This document shows positions 1 to 9,119 of a DNA stretch of 64,000 bases, in pieces. Location: positions 1,590,001-1,654,000 of the forward strand of contig NZ_CP015612.1 in the NCBI RefSeq assembly GCF_002138415.1, in the 5' to 3' direction. This stretch comes from Stenotrophomonas maltophilia (GTDB lineage Bacteria > Pseudomonadota > Gammaproteobacteria > Xanthomonadales > Xanthomonadaceae). The translations under genes were made by a program, and so were the position numbers. Position 1 is the first letter of the stretch, and every line of letters starts with the position of its first letter. The notes under the pieces are model-generated. The model saw nothing but the letters and a program-made list of their open reading frames with translations, made no database searches and was not told the DNA's origin.

Positions 1-1
1 G

Positions 2-475
2 GACGGCCTGCTGGTCTGTGCCGCCCATTTCCCGGGCCTGACTCCGTTTGAACTGGCCGATCCGGCCAGTTTCGCCCGCGCGGTGCACGTCACCCTGACC
101 GCGCCGGCCTGGCTGGCCCAGGCCTGCCTGCCGCTGCTGCGGCAGCGCGAAGACGCAGCGCTGGTGTTTGCAGTGGATGCACCCGAACGGGTCGGGCAGG
201 CTTACTGGGGCGGTTACGGCGTGGCCCAGCATGGCCTGCGTGGCCTGATCACAAGCCTGCACGACGAACTCGGCCGCAGCCCGGTGCGGGTCAGTGGCCT
301 GTACCCGGGGCCGCTGCGCACGGCGCTGCGTGCCCGGGCCTACTCGGTTGACCAAGACCCGGCAGCGCAGGGCCCGGAAGCTGCGGCGGCCGCGGCAATA
401 ACCCTGTTGTCCCGCGCCGGCCATGCCTGGCGGGGGCGGATTCTCGATGCCAGCGGAGCGTTTCCCGGCGAGTGA
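2..475 (+). CDS. SDR family oxidoreductase, C-terminal part (YciK-like), truncated by the window edge
   Basis: The reading frame is open from base 2 and ends at a TGA at 473-475, so the N-terminal NAD(P)-binding Rossmann half lies outside the window. The visible part fits the second half of a short-chain dehydrogenase: a tyrosine in YGVAQHG at the catalytic YxxxK position, followed by VSGLYPGPLRTALRARAY, which resembles the RVNCINPGGTRTAMRA segment of E. coli YciK. The catalytic lysine is replaced by glutamine (YxxxQ), so activity as a classical reductase is doubtful. Substrate unknown. A GTG at 83 could be mistaken for a start, but the upstream codons continue the fold. Confidence 0.8.
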   Translation, partial: DGLLVCAAHFPGLTPFELADPASFARAVHVTLTAPAWLAQACLPLLRQREDAALVFAVDAPERVGQAYWGGYGVAQHGLRGLITSLHDELGRSPVRVSGLYPGPLRTALRARAYSVDQDPAAQGPEAAAAAAITLLSRAGHAWRGRILDASGAFPGE

Positions 476-707
476 GTCCCGGGGAAAGACGGAGTGAAGA
501 ACCCGTCACGATTGCGTTGCGATCCGGTGCCGTTTGTCGCACAACCGTCACATTGATGGCGTAGCGTGTTAATCTAGTGTTAACCGTTATGGCTGCCTTC
601 AGCCAAGCGGTAGGGAACCCCAGATAACTCTCCGACCAGCCACCCGCAGGGCTGTTTGGATGCGCTTTTTTTCCGCCATCGCCAACTCGCATCGAGGCTA
701 CCGAAAA

Positions 708-3700
708 ATGACCCACCCACTCCGGATGTCCAAGCTTACCCTTGGTCTCGTGGCTGCACTCGCCGCCGCTCCCGCCTTCGCACAGAGCACCTCCGCCGGT
801 GTCGGCGGCCAGGTGATGTCCGCCGCAGGCCAGCCTGTCGCCGGTGCTGAAGTCACCATCACCCACACCGAGTCGGGCACCGTTTCGCGTGCCACCACCG
901 ATGCGTCGGGTCGATACAATGCGCGCGGCCTGCGCGTGGGTGGTCCGTACACCATCACCATCACCAAGTCCGGTGAAGGCACCAAGACCGAAGAGGGTGT
1001 CTTCCTGAACCTGAACCAGGTCAATACCGTCAACGCCAACCTGGGCGGTGATCTGGCTGCGACCAATCTGGACGCGGTGAACGTCGTTGCCACCGCTGGT
1101 GGCCTGGACCTGTTCAGCGCCACCAAGATGGGTACCGGCAGCAACGTGACCCGTGAAACGATGGATGCGTTGCCGTCGGCCAACCGCAACATCCAGGACT
1201 ACATCCGCCTGGACCCGCGCATCTCGCAGGTCAGCAAGGCTGACGGCGCGATCTCGGCCGGTGGCCAGAACACCCGTTACAACGCCATCCGCATCGACGG
1301 CATCAGCGCCTCCGATCCGTTTGGCCTGGGCTCCAACAACCTGCCGACCGAGCGTCAGCCGGTGTCGATGGACGCCATCCAGGAAATCAACATCGACCTG
1401 GCCAACTACGACACCACCATCTCGGGTGGTACTGGCGCGGTGATCAACGCCGTGACCAAGTCGGGTACCAATGAGTTCCACGGCACCGTGTACGGTTCGT
1501 ACCGCGACAAGGACATGGTCCGCTCGCGCCTGGAAGGTGACAAGTCGGACTTCAACGGCTTCAAGGACGAGAAGACCTACGGCATGACCTTCGGCGGCCC
1601 GATCGTCAAGGACAAGCTGTTCTTCTTCACCAACTATGAAAAGTACGAGCGTAGTGGTGGCGGCGTCAGCCTGAGCGACAGCCCTTACAACAAGGATCCG
1701 GCGAAGGGCGGCATCAGCGACGCTGACATCTCGGCTGTGCAGAAGCGCATGGCGGAACTGGGCCACCCGGTGGGCGGCGTCAGTGACCTGAACAACAAGA
1801 CCGAGATCGAAGAGTACGCGGTCAAGTTGGACTGGAACATCAACGAGAACCACCGTGCGGCCCTGCGCTACAACAAGATGAAGCAGGACGTCGTCCGCTT
1901 CCCGCAGGTCAGCAGCAGCGCACTCTCGCTGAGTGACTTCTGGTACACCCAGCCGACCCAGTACGAAACCTGGATGGGTGAGCTGTTCAGCGATTGGTCC
2001 GAGAACTTCTCGACCGAGTTCAAGGTCTCGCACAAGGACTACTCGTCCAACCGCGTCGCCGCCTCGCACCTGCCGCAGATGCGGGTCCGCTTCGGCAACA
2101 ATTCGCTGTACCTGGGTACCGAGCAGAACACCCACACCAATCTGGTCGAGTCGAAGGAACTGAGCGCCTTCGGTGCCGGTACCTGGTACGTCGGTGACCA
2201 CACCGTCAAGTTCGGTTTCGATTACACCGACAACGACCTGATGAACTTCTACGGCCGTAACCTGTACGGCGCGTATGACTTCCGTGACCTGGCCTCGTTC
2301 CTGAAGGGCACCGCGAACGGCTACCAGCTGCGCGTTCCGCGTCCGGGCGGCAGCCTGGATGACATTCCGGCCAAGTTCCACCTGAAGAACACCGGTCTGT
2401 TCATCCAGGATACCTGGGCGATCAATTACAACCTGAGCCTGATGTTCGGTGTCCGCGTGGACATCCCGGACTTCACCAGCCAGACCAAGTACAACGCGGA
2501 CATCCAGTCCCGTTACGGCTATGACAACACCAAGCTGGTGGACAAGAGCCTGATCCAGCCGCGTGTTGGCTTCAACTACACCTTCGACAGCGATCGCCCG
2601 ACCCAGCTGCGTGGCGGCGTGGGCCTGTTCGGTGGTGCTGCCCCGAACGTGTGGCTGGCAGGTGCGTACCAGAACACCGGCCTGAACTACGTTGAGTACA
2701 ACGTCAGCGGCAACCCGGGCGGCTTCAGCGTCGATGCCGACAATCCGTTCATTCCGGATCCGTCGAAGATCATCGCGCGCCAGAACGTCGACATCATCAA
2801 CCCGGGCACCCGTCTGCCGTCGGTCTGGAAGGCCAACCTGGCCTTCGATCACGAACTGCCGTGGTACGGCATCGTGGCATCGGCCGAACTGCTGTTCACC
2901 AAGGTCAAGGATGGCCTGTACTTCGAACGCCTGGACCTGACCGATGGCAAGGGCAATGGCCCGACCTTCGTGTCCGCACAGGACGGTCGTGAGATCTACT
3001 GGAACGACAAGGGCCTGAACCAGGCCAACAGCAAGATCGACAGCCGCACCGGTGACAACCTCGGCATGGAGAACGGCACCAACGGTGTGCTGAACCGCAA
3101 CTATCGCCCGAACAACATCGGCGACGTGCTGCTCCTGCGCAATACCGACAAGGGCCGTGGCAGCCAGGCGACCTTCTCGCTGGCCAAGCCGCTGACCGAG
3201 AACTGGGGCTGGTCGCTGGGTTACACCTACACCCAGTCGAAGGAAGTGAGCCCGCTGACCAGCTCGCAGAACACCTCGAACTGGAACAACACCCAGATCC
3301 TGAACGCCAACGAGAACATCGCGTACAACTCGCGCTATGCGATCAAGGACCGTGTCACCGGTACCCTGGAGTGGAAGCACAACTTCTTCGGTGACAACGC
3401 CACCCGCGTCGGCCTGTTCTATGAAGGCCGTTCGGGCCGTCCGTACAGCTACGTGTTCTACAACGATGCCAACGGCGACAGCGCAATCGGCAACGACCTG
3501 TTCTACGTGCCGAAGGGCCCGGGTGACGTGCTGTTCGTTGGCGGCGTGGACATGGAGAAGAAGTTCTTCGACTGGCTGGCGCAGAATCCGGAACTCGATG
3601 CTTACCGTGGCAGCACGGTGCCGGCCAACCAGCACCGCGCCAAGTGGGTCAACAGCTTCGATGTCCGCATCAGCCAGGAGTTCCCGGGCTTCGCGAAGAC

Positions 3701-3956
3701 CCACAAGGGTGAGATCGCGCTGGACATCATGAATGTCGGCAACCTGCTCAACAAGAAGTGGGGCCTGATCGACGACTACGGCTTCTACGCCACCCGTCGC
3801 GTGGGCAACTTCGCAGGTATCGATCCGGCGACCGGCAAGTACGTGTACTCGTTCACCGGTGCGGATGATTCCTCGGTCCAGGAAAACAACAACGACAAGG
3901 GCAACACCGCCGTGTCGCGTTGGTCGATGCAGCTGACCGTGAAGTACAAGTTCTAA
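708..3956 (+). CDS. TonB-dependent receptor with N-terminal carboxypeptidase-regulatory-like domain (Oar-like)
   Basis: Outer-membrane active transporter of 1082 aa; the ligand is not deducible. The ATG at 708 is chosen because GAGG lies 10 nt upstream; an ATG at 660 has no such site. Signal peptide residues about 1-26 (LTLGLVAALAAAPAFA, cut before Q). Residues about 28-110 form a CarboxypepD_reg-like beta sandwich (GVGGQVMSAAGQPVAGAEVT), then a plug domain (NRNIQDYIRLDPR..., GGTGAVINAVTKSGTNEFHG) and a long beta-barrel that ends in the outer-membrane C-terminal Phe (VKYKF). This architecture is expanded in Xanthomonas/Stenotrophomonas and is usually used for large or oligosaccharide/peptide ligands. 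It is monocistronic, with a long 5' leader and an intrinsic terminator right after it. Confidence 0.93.
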   Translation: MTHPLRMSKLTLGLVAALAAAPAFAQSTSAGVGGQVMSAAGQPVAGAEVTITHTESGTVSRATTDASGRYNARGLRVGGPYTITITKSGEGTKTEEGVFLNLNQVNTVNANLGGDLAATNLDAVNVVATAGGLDLFSATKMGTGSNVTRETMDALPSANRNIQDYIRLDPRISQVSKADGAISAGGQNTRYNAIRIDGISASDPFGLGSNNLPTERQPVSMDAIQEINIDLANYDTTISGGTGAVINAVTKSGTNEFHGTVYGSYRDKDMVRSRLEGDKSDFNGFKDEKTYGMTFGGPIVKDKLFFFTNYEKYERSGGGVSLSDSPYNKDPAKGGISDADISAVQKRMAELGHPVGGVSDLNNKTEIEEYAVKLDWNINENHRAALRYNKMKQDVVRFPQVSSSALSLSDFWYTQPTQYETWMGELFSDWSENFSTEFKVSHKDYSSNRVAASHLPQMRVRFGNNSLYLGTEQNTHTNLVESKELSAFGAGTWYVGDHTVKFGFDYTDNDLMNFYGRNLYGAYDFRDLASFLKGTANGYQLRVPRPGGSLDDIPAKFHLKNTGLFIQDTWAINYNLSLMFGVRVDIPDFTSQTKYNADIQSRYGYDNTKLVDKSLIQPRVGFNYTFDSDRPTQLRGGVGLFGGAAPNVWLAGAYQNTGLNYVEYNVSGNPGGFSVDADNPFIPDPSKIIARQNVDIINPGTRLPSVWKANLAFDHELPWYGIVASAELLFTKVKDGLYFERLDLTDGKGNGPTFVSAQDGREIYWNDKGLNQANSKIDSRTGDNLGMENGTNGVLNRNYRPNNIGDVLLLRNTDKGRGSQATFSLAKPLTENWGWSLGYTYTQSKEVSPLTSSQNTSNWNNTQILNANENIAYNSRYAIKDRVTGTLEWKHNFFGDNATRVGLFYEGRSGRPYSYVFYNDANGDSAIGNDLFYVPKGPGDVLFVGGVDMEKKFFDWLAQNPELDAYRGSTVPANQHRAKWVNSFDVRISQEFPGFAKTHKGEIALDIMNVGNLLNKKWGLIDDYGFYATRRVGNFAGIDPATGKYVYSFTGADDSSVQENNNDKGNTAVSRWSMQLTVKYKF

Positions 3957-3985
3957 TCCATCAGAGCTTGAAGTGGTAAACGGAA

Positions 3986-4015
3986 ACGGCCGGGGAAACC
4001 CGGCCGTCTTCTTTT
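3986..4015 (+). terminator. Intrinsic terminator of the TonB receptor gene
   Basis: A perfect 9-bp stem (3986-3994 with 3999-4007) closes a GAAA tetraloop and is followed by CTTCTTTTC, 30 nt after the stop codon. Confidence 0.9.
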
Positions 4016-4067
4016 CGTCATGTGGGTGTGTTAGGTTCGGATGGATTGATTTACTAGGGATGGTTCG

Positions 4068-4808
4068 ATGCTCGTCAGGAATGGATTGCCTGCGGATGCC
4101 ATATCTTTGCTTGCGGGGGCATATTTTCGTCCTGCTCAGGTGGATGAGGACAAGGGGGCGCGCCTTTGGGGCGGGGTCGCTCATCTGGTCCATTGCAGAA
4201 TGCGCTTCTGTGAAGGGTGTAATTCGGAGCTTGATCGATATCTCCAGTGTCGTCGGGGGCTGGACTTCAAGAAGGCATGCCGGAAGCGAGATGCAACTCG
4301 TTTGAATCCTGTTTTTCTAAAGAATCTTCATCGAGCGGCTTCGCCTGCGGCTCCACGCTGCGGGCAATTTCGTCTCGCCAGAATACGTGTAGGCAGCGTT
4401 CAGGGTGCCCTAAGCTTCATTGCGACGCACGCCGATCTCGAACCGCAGATCAAGGCTCTGATGAAGGTTTATGCTGCTGGCAGCACTCTTCTTAGAGCCT
4501 ATTTTGCCCTATTCATCATGTCGATTCTTCATCCGTTCGAAGATGGGAATGGTCGAGTCATGCGAGCTTGGTTGCTCAGCCTTGATCCTGAGGGCGGAGG
4601 GTTTCCGTCGTTCCTGGCTGTTCAGGTAAAGCTGCGGCAGGACGCTCTTATTGTGGCGATGAGTATGCTTGCCGATTTGAATGTCGGTCCGCTACTTCGC
4701 TTTCATGAGGAATCTGTCGAGTCTTTCGAGAAATTTTCACGTATGGATTTCGGCAACGCGTTTCGAGTCCTGGAGGAGGGGGTGGATAGAAGTTGTGCTG
4801 TGCGTTGA
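4068..4808 (+). CDS. Fic/DOC-family protein (putative AMP/nucleotidyl-transferase)
   Basis: 246 aa with an intact Fic core: GQFRLARIRVGSVQGA (about 99-114) and the catalytic loop HPFEDGNGRVMR, with the catalytic His near residue 155, matching HPFx(D/E)GNGRxxR. Fic enzymes transfer AMP or another phosphate-linked group from a nucleotide to a protein hydroxyl. The N-terminal region carries five cysteines in about 30 residues (C43, C48, C51, C61, C71), which could bind a metal or form disulfides. I see no (S/T)xxxE(G/N) autoinhibitory motif in the protein, and no small antitoxin gene next to it. The start at 4068 has no clear Shine-Dalgarno site and is uncertain. Base and codon usage (many A/T third positions) differs from the neighbours, which suggests transfer. 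Confidence 0.8.
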   Translation: MLVRNGLPADAISLLAGAYFRPAQVDEDKGARLWGGVAHLVHCRMRFCEGCNSELDRYLQCRRGLDFKKACRKRDATRLNPVFLKNLHRAASPAAPRCGQFRLARIRVGSVQGALSFIATHADLEPQIKALMKVYAAGSTLLRAYFALFIMSILHPFEDGNGRVMRAWLLSLDPEGGGFPSFLAVQVKLRQDALIVAMSMLADLNVGPLLRFHEESVESFEKFSRMDFGNAFRVLEEGVDRSCAVR

Positions 4809-4852
4809 CTCTTCAAATTGTGAATCTTCAGTTTAGACAAGGAGTGTTACTT

Positions 4853-5275
4853 ATGAAGCTTGCAGTTCTGATCGGTGCCGTCGTTGTCGCAATGTCAATT
4901 TCCGGTGAAGGCAAGGCCTCGGAGGATCCGTGGTGCAATCCGAGTTACTGTCCGCCTGATCCCGGCTATCCTGGTGGTGGTTCAACATCGCGCGAGGATA
5001 CCGCTCCTTACAGCTATCCAATGACGATTTCCGTGTATGTTGATTGTCGGCAAATTACTTCCTACCAACAGCGTTTTGAATTGGTGAAGCAGGCATTCCT
5101 CGCCGAGAATATGGTTCGGAAGGAGTATTCCTGGACGCTCGGTGAAATAGGTGTTGTTTACATGGAGGCAGGGAGCGCAGGGCGCTATGGATTCGAGCAT
5201 TGGTTGCTCGATGAGCCATTCGCTCCGAACGTCCTGTTGGCTCCTGTTGAAGGTAGTTATCACTGTCCTGTATGA
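4853..5275 (+). CDS. Small exported protein of unknown function
   Basis: 140 aa. The start at ATG 4853 is fixed by AAGGAG at 4839-4844, 8 nt upstream; in-frame codons back to 4793 overlap the Fic gene and lack a site. A signal peptide is evident (MKLAVLIGAVVVAMS, likely cut after GEGKA). The mature part has a Pro/Gly/Cys-rich head (DPWCNPSYCPPDPGYPGGG) and a mixed alpha/beta remainder with two further cysteines (VDCRQ, YHCPV), so two disulfides are possible in the periplasm. No family recognised. It follows the Fic gene by 44 nt in the same AT-richer block, so co-transcription is likely, and it ends before a strong terminator. Confidence 0.75.
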   Translation: MKLAVLIGAVVVAMSISGEGKASEDPWCNPSYCPPDPGYPGGGSTSREDTAPYSYPMTISVYVDCRQITSYQQRFELVKQAFLAENMVRKEYSWTLGEIGVVYMEAGSAGRYGFEHWLLDEPFAPNVLLAPVEGSYHCPV

Positions 5276-5320
5276 TTGGCAGTCTGCCCCCCGGCTCGTT
5301 CGAGGGGCTGTGCACATCCA

Positions 5321-5351
5321 ACGGTCGGGCTTCCCGGCCGTTTTGCTTTTT
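5321..5351 (+). terminator. Intrinsic terminator closing the Fic/exported-protein unit
   Basis: A 9-bp stem with one G-T wobble (5321-5329 with 5333-5341) around a CTT loop is followed by TTTTGCTTTTT. The stem core resembles that of the terminator at 3986-4015, so the AT-richer insert sits between two similar terminators. Confidence 0.87.
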
Positions 5352-5395
5352 AAGGGGGCGGCAGTACAGTCGGAAACCTTGAAGGAAGCGAAAAA

Positions 5396-6790
5396 TTGGA
5401 CATGACCACGAACGAAAAATCAGCCCGTGCACTGCCGGTGCAGGATGCGCGGATCTACCCGCGCGGTGGGCTGGATGTGCTGTCGCGGGCCGAAGTGGCG
5501 CGCCTGCGCGATGCCTCTGCCGGCGGCATGCACGAACTGCTGCGCCGCTGCGCGCTGGCGGTGCTGACCAGCGGCAGTGCTTCTGACGATCCGCGCGCGG
5601 CGCGCGATCTGTATCCCGATTTCGACATCCAGGTGGCGCAGCAGGATCGCGGCGTGCGCATCGACCTGGTCAATGCACCGGCGATGGCTTTCGTCGACGG
5701 CGAGATCATCCGCGGCGTCGCCGAACTGTTGTTCGCGGTGGTGCGTGACCTGGCTTACATGGCCATTGAGATGGGCCCGGCCTACGCGGCCGAGCTGGAG
5801 TCGTCCGAGGGCATCACCAATGCGGTGTTCGGCCTGCTGCGCAACGCGCGCATCCTGAACCCGGGTGACCCGAATCTGGTCGTCTGCTGGGGCGGCCACT
5901 CGATCTCGCGCGACGAGTACCTGTACACCAAGCAGGTGGGCTATGAGCTGGGCCTGCGTGGGCTGGACATCTGCACCGGCTGCGGTCCGGGCGCGATGAA
6001 GGGCCCGATGAAGGGCGCCACCATTGCCCATGCCAAGCAGCGCCGTACCGTGACGCGTTACATCGGCCTGACCGAGCCGGGCATCATCGCCGCCGAGTCG
6101 CCGAACCCGATCGTCAACCACCTGGTGATCATGCCGGACATCGAGAAGCGCCTTGAGGCCTTCGTCCGCATCGGTCACGGCATCATCGTGTTTGCGGGTG
6201 GCGTCGGCACCGCCGAAGAGATCCTGTACCTGCTCGGCATCCTGCTGCGCGAGGAGAACAAGGACCTGCCGTTCCCGCTGATCCTGACCGGCCCGACCGT
6301 GGCGGCGCCGTACTTCGAGCAGATCGATCGCTTCATCCGCCTGACCCTGGGTGATGAGGCCGCCGAGCGCTACGAGATCATCATCGGTGATCCGGTGGCG
6401 GTGGCCAAGAAGATGGCCAATGGCATCAAGCGCGTGCGCGAGCACCGCCTGGCGCAGAAGGACTCGTTCTTCTTCAACTGGTCGATCGAGATCCCGTGGG
6501 AGTACCAGCAGCCGTTCGTGCCGACCCACGAGGCGATGGCCGCGCTGGACCTGCACCACGGGCGTGCACCGCATGCGTTGGCGGCCGACCTGCGCCGGGC
6601 GTTCTCGGGCATCGTGGCCGGCAATGTGAAGGAAGACGGCATGCGCCGCATCGAGCAGTTCGGCCCGTTCCAGATCCATGGCGACCCGGACATGATGCAG
6701 GCGCTGGATGCGCTATTGCGCGCCTTCGTCGAGCAGCGCCGCATGAAGATCTCCGGCGAATACCAGCCCTGCTACCAGGTGCTGGCCTGA
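5396..6790 (+). CDS. ppnN: Pyrimidine/purine nucleotide 5'-monophosphate nucleosidase (LOG family)
   Basis: 464 aa, close to the roughly 454 aa of E. coli PpnN (YgdH). The enzyme cleaves nucleoside monophosphates to free base and ribose-5-phosphate and is a (p)ppGpp target in E. coli. The central LOG/lysine-decarboxylase-like Rossmann domain shows CWGGHSISRDEY and, in the active site, GCGPGAMKGPMKGA and FAGGVGTAEEILYLLG (the PGGxGTxxE-type motif). N- and C-terminal flanking domains typical of PpnN are present. AAGGA at 5382-5386 is 9 nt from TTG 5396 and 15 nt from ATG 5402, so the TTG is the better-placed start, but ATG 5402 remains possible. Confidence 0.92.
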   Translation: MDMTTNEKSARALPVQDARIYPRGGLDVLSRAEVARLRDASAGGMHELLRRCALAVLTSGSASDDPRAARDLYPDFDIQVAQQDRGVRIDLVNAPAMAFVDGEIIRGVAELLFAVVRDLAYMAIEMGPAYAAELESSEGITNAVFGLLRNARILNPGDPNLVVCWGGHSISRDEYLYTKQVGYELGLRGLDICTGCGPGAMKGPMKGATIAHAKQRRTVTRYIGLTEPGIIAAESPNPIVNHLVIMPDIEKRLEAFVRIGHGIIVFAGGVGTAEEILYLLGILLREENKDLPFPLILTGPTVAAPYFEQIDRFIRLTLGDEAAERYEIIIGDPVAVAKKMANGIKRVREHRLAQKDSFFFNWSIEIPWEYQQPFVPTHEAMAALDLHHGRAPHALAADLRRAFSGIVAGNVKEDGMRRIEQFGPFQIHGDPDMMQALDALLRAFVEQRRMKISGEYQPCYQVLA

Positions 6791-6796
6791 GCCTGC

Positions 6797-6822
6797 GCCG
6801 GCGCGATGGGGATCGCGCCGGC
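6797..6822 (+). other. Strong hairpin after ppnN without a T-tract
   Basis: A perfect 11-bp stem (6797-6807 with 6812-6822) around GGGG lies 6 nt after the ppnN stop. No U-run follows, so it is either a factor-assisted terminator or an mRNA 3'-end stabiliser ahead of the pilus operon. Confidence 0.6.
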
Positions 6823-6951
6823 ACCGGCAGGGGAGGGCGGGTCGTCAAGCCTTTGACGCCCGTCGCCCCGGATTGACCGTTCATCCTGCCGCCGCTTGCC
6901 GGTGGCAGGGCGATGGCCCATCGTGGCCACCAACACGCTGGGGAGCGTCCA

Positions 6952-7467
6952 ATGTCTTTGCGCCGGCAAAACGGCTTCACGCTGGTTGAGTTGATGGTCA
7001 CGGTTGCCGTACTGGCGATCCTGAGCACCATTGCGTATCCCAGCTTCCAGAGCACGATCCGCTCAAATCGTGTGGCCACGACGACCAACGAACTGATCGC
7101 GTCGCTGGCACTTGCCCGTTCCGAGGCAATAAAGAACACGCATGGTGGGGCTGTATGCGCATCCACAGCGGGCAAGGAATGTGATGGCAGCAGCTGGGCC
7201 GACGGCTGGATGGTCTGGGAGGATCGCAACGGGAACGGGTCGCTTGATTCCGGTGAGAACGTGCTGCGCTACAGCGAAGGTCGCCCGACCATGAAGTCCG
7301 CAACCGAAACGTTGACCATCGGCTTCGATGGACGTGGCCGCAATCGCGCCAACGCGGAAGTGGATGTGACACTTCGCCCTGAGAAGTGTGGCGACCAGCC
7401 CCTGCAGCGGACGCTACGCATATCGCCTACGGGACAGGTCCGGCTGTTGAAGGAGAGTTGCTCATGA
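6952..7467 (+). CDS. fimT: Type IV minor pilin, FimT/GspH-type pseudopilin
   Basis: 171 aa. ATG 6952 is preceded by GGGGAG at 6940-6945. A type III prepilin leader is obvious: seven residues then G/FTLVELMVTVAVLAIL, with Glu at +5, processed by PilD. After the N-terminal helix comes the GspH-like pattern (TTTNELIASLALARSEAIKNT) and a Cys-containing globular domain (GGAVCAS, GKECDG, PEKCGD). Minor pilins prime pilus assembly together with PilY1. First gene of a six-gene operon with stop/start overlaps throughout; it shares ATGA with the next gene. Confidence 0.88.
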   Translation: MSLRRQNGFTLVELMVTVAVLAILSTIAYPSFQSTIRSNRVATTTNELIASLALARSEAIKNTHGGAVCASTAGKECDGSSWADGWMVWEDRNGNGSLDSGENVLRYSEGRPTMKSATETLTIGFDGRGRNRANAEVDVTLRPEKCGDQPLQRTLRISPTGQVRLLKESCS

Positions 7468-7934
7468 GAAGGATCGGCTTCCAGCCTCACCGTACGGCGC
7501 AGGGCGGTTTCACCCTGATCGAGGTCATGATCGCGATCCTGGTGATGGGTATCGGCCTGCTGGGCTTCGCGCTGCTGCAGACGATGAATGTACGGTTCGT
7601 GCAGAGCGCGAACTACCGCACCCAGGCCACCAACCTGGGGTACGAGCTGCTTGATCAGATCCGGGCCAACCGGATCAACGCGCTCAGCTATGCCGGTACC
7701 TATGCTGCTACCACCGGCAAGGGGGACTGCGCGCCGTCCATCGGCAAGGATATCGGCAAGGATGATTTCACCCGCGACTGGCGCTGCCGCCTGGGCCGCG
7801 CACTGGGTGACTCGGCATCCGGAACGGTAACCGTCAACGACGGCCGGGTACGGGTGTCGGTCAGTTGGGGCGATGAGCGTTGGAATCCCGATTCGAAGGC
7901 TGACACCACCTTTGCTGCCGAGAGCCTGCTGTGA
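7464..7934 (+). CDS. pilV: Type IV pilus minor pilin PilV
   Basis: 156 aa. Start ATG 7464 overlaps the fimT stop by 4 nt and has AAGGAG at 7450-7455. The leader ends at GG/FTLIEVMIAILVMGIGLLGFALLQ; the V-type signature GIGLLGxAxLQ is characteristic of PilV. It forms the priming minor-pilin complex with FimT/FimU, PilW, PilX and PilE in the inner membrane. Confidence 0.9.
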   Translation: MRRIGFQPHRTAQGGFTLIEVMIAILVMGIGLLGFALLQTMNVRFVQSANYRTQATNLGYELLDQIRANRINALSYAGTYAATTGKGDCAPSIGKDIGKDDFTRDWRCRLGRALGDSASGTVTVNDGRVRVSVSWGDERWNPDSKADTTFAAESLL

Positions 7935-9112
7935 TGACCAGAATGCGCTCCCGCCAAGCGATGAGTGGCCTGTCGTTGATCGAGTTGATGATCGCCCTGA
8001 CCATCGGCCTGATCATCATGCTGGGCGTGGTCCAGGTGTTTGCCGCTTCACGCACGGCCTACCAGCTGTCTGAAGGGCTGGCGCGGGTCCAGGAGAACAG
8101 CCGTTTCGCGATGGATTCCCTGCAACGCGAACTGCGCATGGCGGGACACTTCGGCTGCGTGAACGATCAGGCGCATGATCCGCAGGGCACCTTGGCGACC
8201 ACCTTCGCTGCGGGAGGCCACCCCGCGCTGGACTTCGCGCGGTCGATCCAGGGCTACGAAGCAACGGATACCAAACCGGGCGACACGGTGACGTTGGCGG
8301 CAACGCCGTCAACGGGGGGCGACAAGTACTCGCCGGCGTTGCCGAGTGAGTTCGCCGCGGCCATCAAGAACCGGGTAGACGGCAGCGATATCGTCGCTCT
8401 GCGCTATCTGGTACCCACCGGTGTGCCGGTCACGGCGGTAGTCGGAGTTGCCCAGCCGGTTTTCAGTTTTGATCCCAAACGTCTTGCCGTGCTTGATAGC
8501 GGAGTTACCGACCCGGGGCTGTTCGGTGTGGCCGACTGCATTTCCGCCACGGTCTTCCAGGCTCGTGCGGTCGATGCAAAGGCCGGCACCGTGACGGTGG
8601 GCACCGCACCCAACAACGACGTGGCCATCGCCCGCAACTACGAGGCCGGCCAGGCGGTGCTGTATCGCGCCGAGACATCGATCCTGTACGTGGGCTACGA
8701 CGCTGCGACCAAGCAATCCTCGCTGTATCGCCTTCGATTCACCGCCAAGCCCGGTGCTGCCCTGGTGGCGGGACCGGCAGAGGCGCTGGTCGAAGGCGTG
8801 GAGAACATGCAGCTCCTGTATGGCCAGGATCACGGTCTGAGCACGGTGTCGCCGACCGGCTACATCGATCGCCAGGGTACCGCGACCGATGTTCAGGCCT
8901 CCATCGTGCCGGCCTCGCGTGGCTGGCAACGTGTGGGTACGGTGCAGTTGGGGCTGGTGGTATCCAGTCCGGACCCAGCTGCATCTGTCCAGGCCAGTTC
9001 GAGTGCGCCGCTGAGCGCGCTCGGCGTGACCTATACCGCGCCCTCTGACGGCCGTATGCGCGCCGCCTACCAGAGCACGATCGCTCTGCGCAATCGCCTG
9101 TATGGCAACTGA
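7934..9112 (+). CDS. pilW: Type IV pilus minor pilin PilW
   Basis: 392 aa from ATG 7934, which overlaps the pilV stop in TGATG; a GTG at 7931 would add one residue. The prepilin leader ends SG/LSLIELMIALTIGLIIMLGV, followed by the PilW hallmark SRTAYQLSEGLARVQENSRFAMDSLQRELRMAG. It is the large minor pilin that links the priming complex to PilX/PilY1. Confidence 0.9.
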   Translation: MTRMRSRQAMSGLSLIELMIALTIGLIIMLGVVQVFAASRTAYQLSEGLARVQENSRFAMDSLQRELRMAGHFGCVNDQAHDPQGTLATTFAAGGHPALDFARSIQGYEATDTKPGDTVTLAATPSTGGDKYSPALPSEFAAAIKNRVDGSDIVALRYLVPTGVPVTAVVGVAQPVFSFDPKRLAVLDSGVTDPGLFGVADCISATVFQARAVDAKAGTVTVGTAPNNDVAIARNYEAGQAVLYRAETSILYVGYDAATKQSSLYRLRFTAKPGAALVAGPAEALVEGVENMQLLYGQDHGLSTVSPTGYIDRQGTATDVQASIVPASRGWQRVGTVQLGLVVSSPDPAASVQASSSAPLSALGVTYTAPSDGRMRAAYQSTIALRNRLYGN

Positions 9113-9119
9113 GGCCACC

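Noticed and set aside
291..4193. A 1300-codon open frame antisense to the TonB receptor
   Set aside because: It arises from the codon bias of the real gene, has no domain sense, and crosses the terminator at 3986.
5420..6679. Long minus-strand ORF opposite ppnN
   Set aside because: His/Arg-rich translation typical of an antisense shadow in GC-rich DNA; ppnN is clearly the gene.
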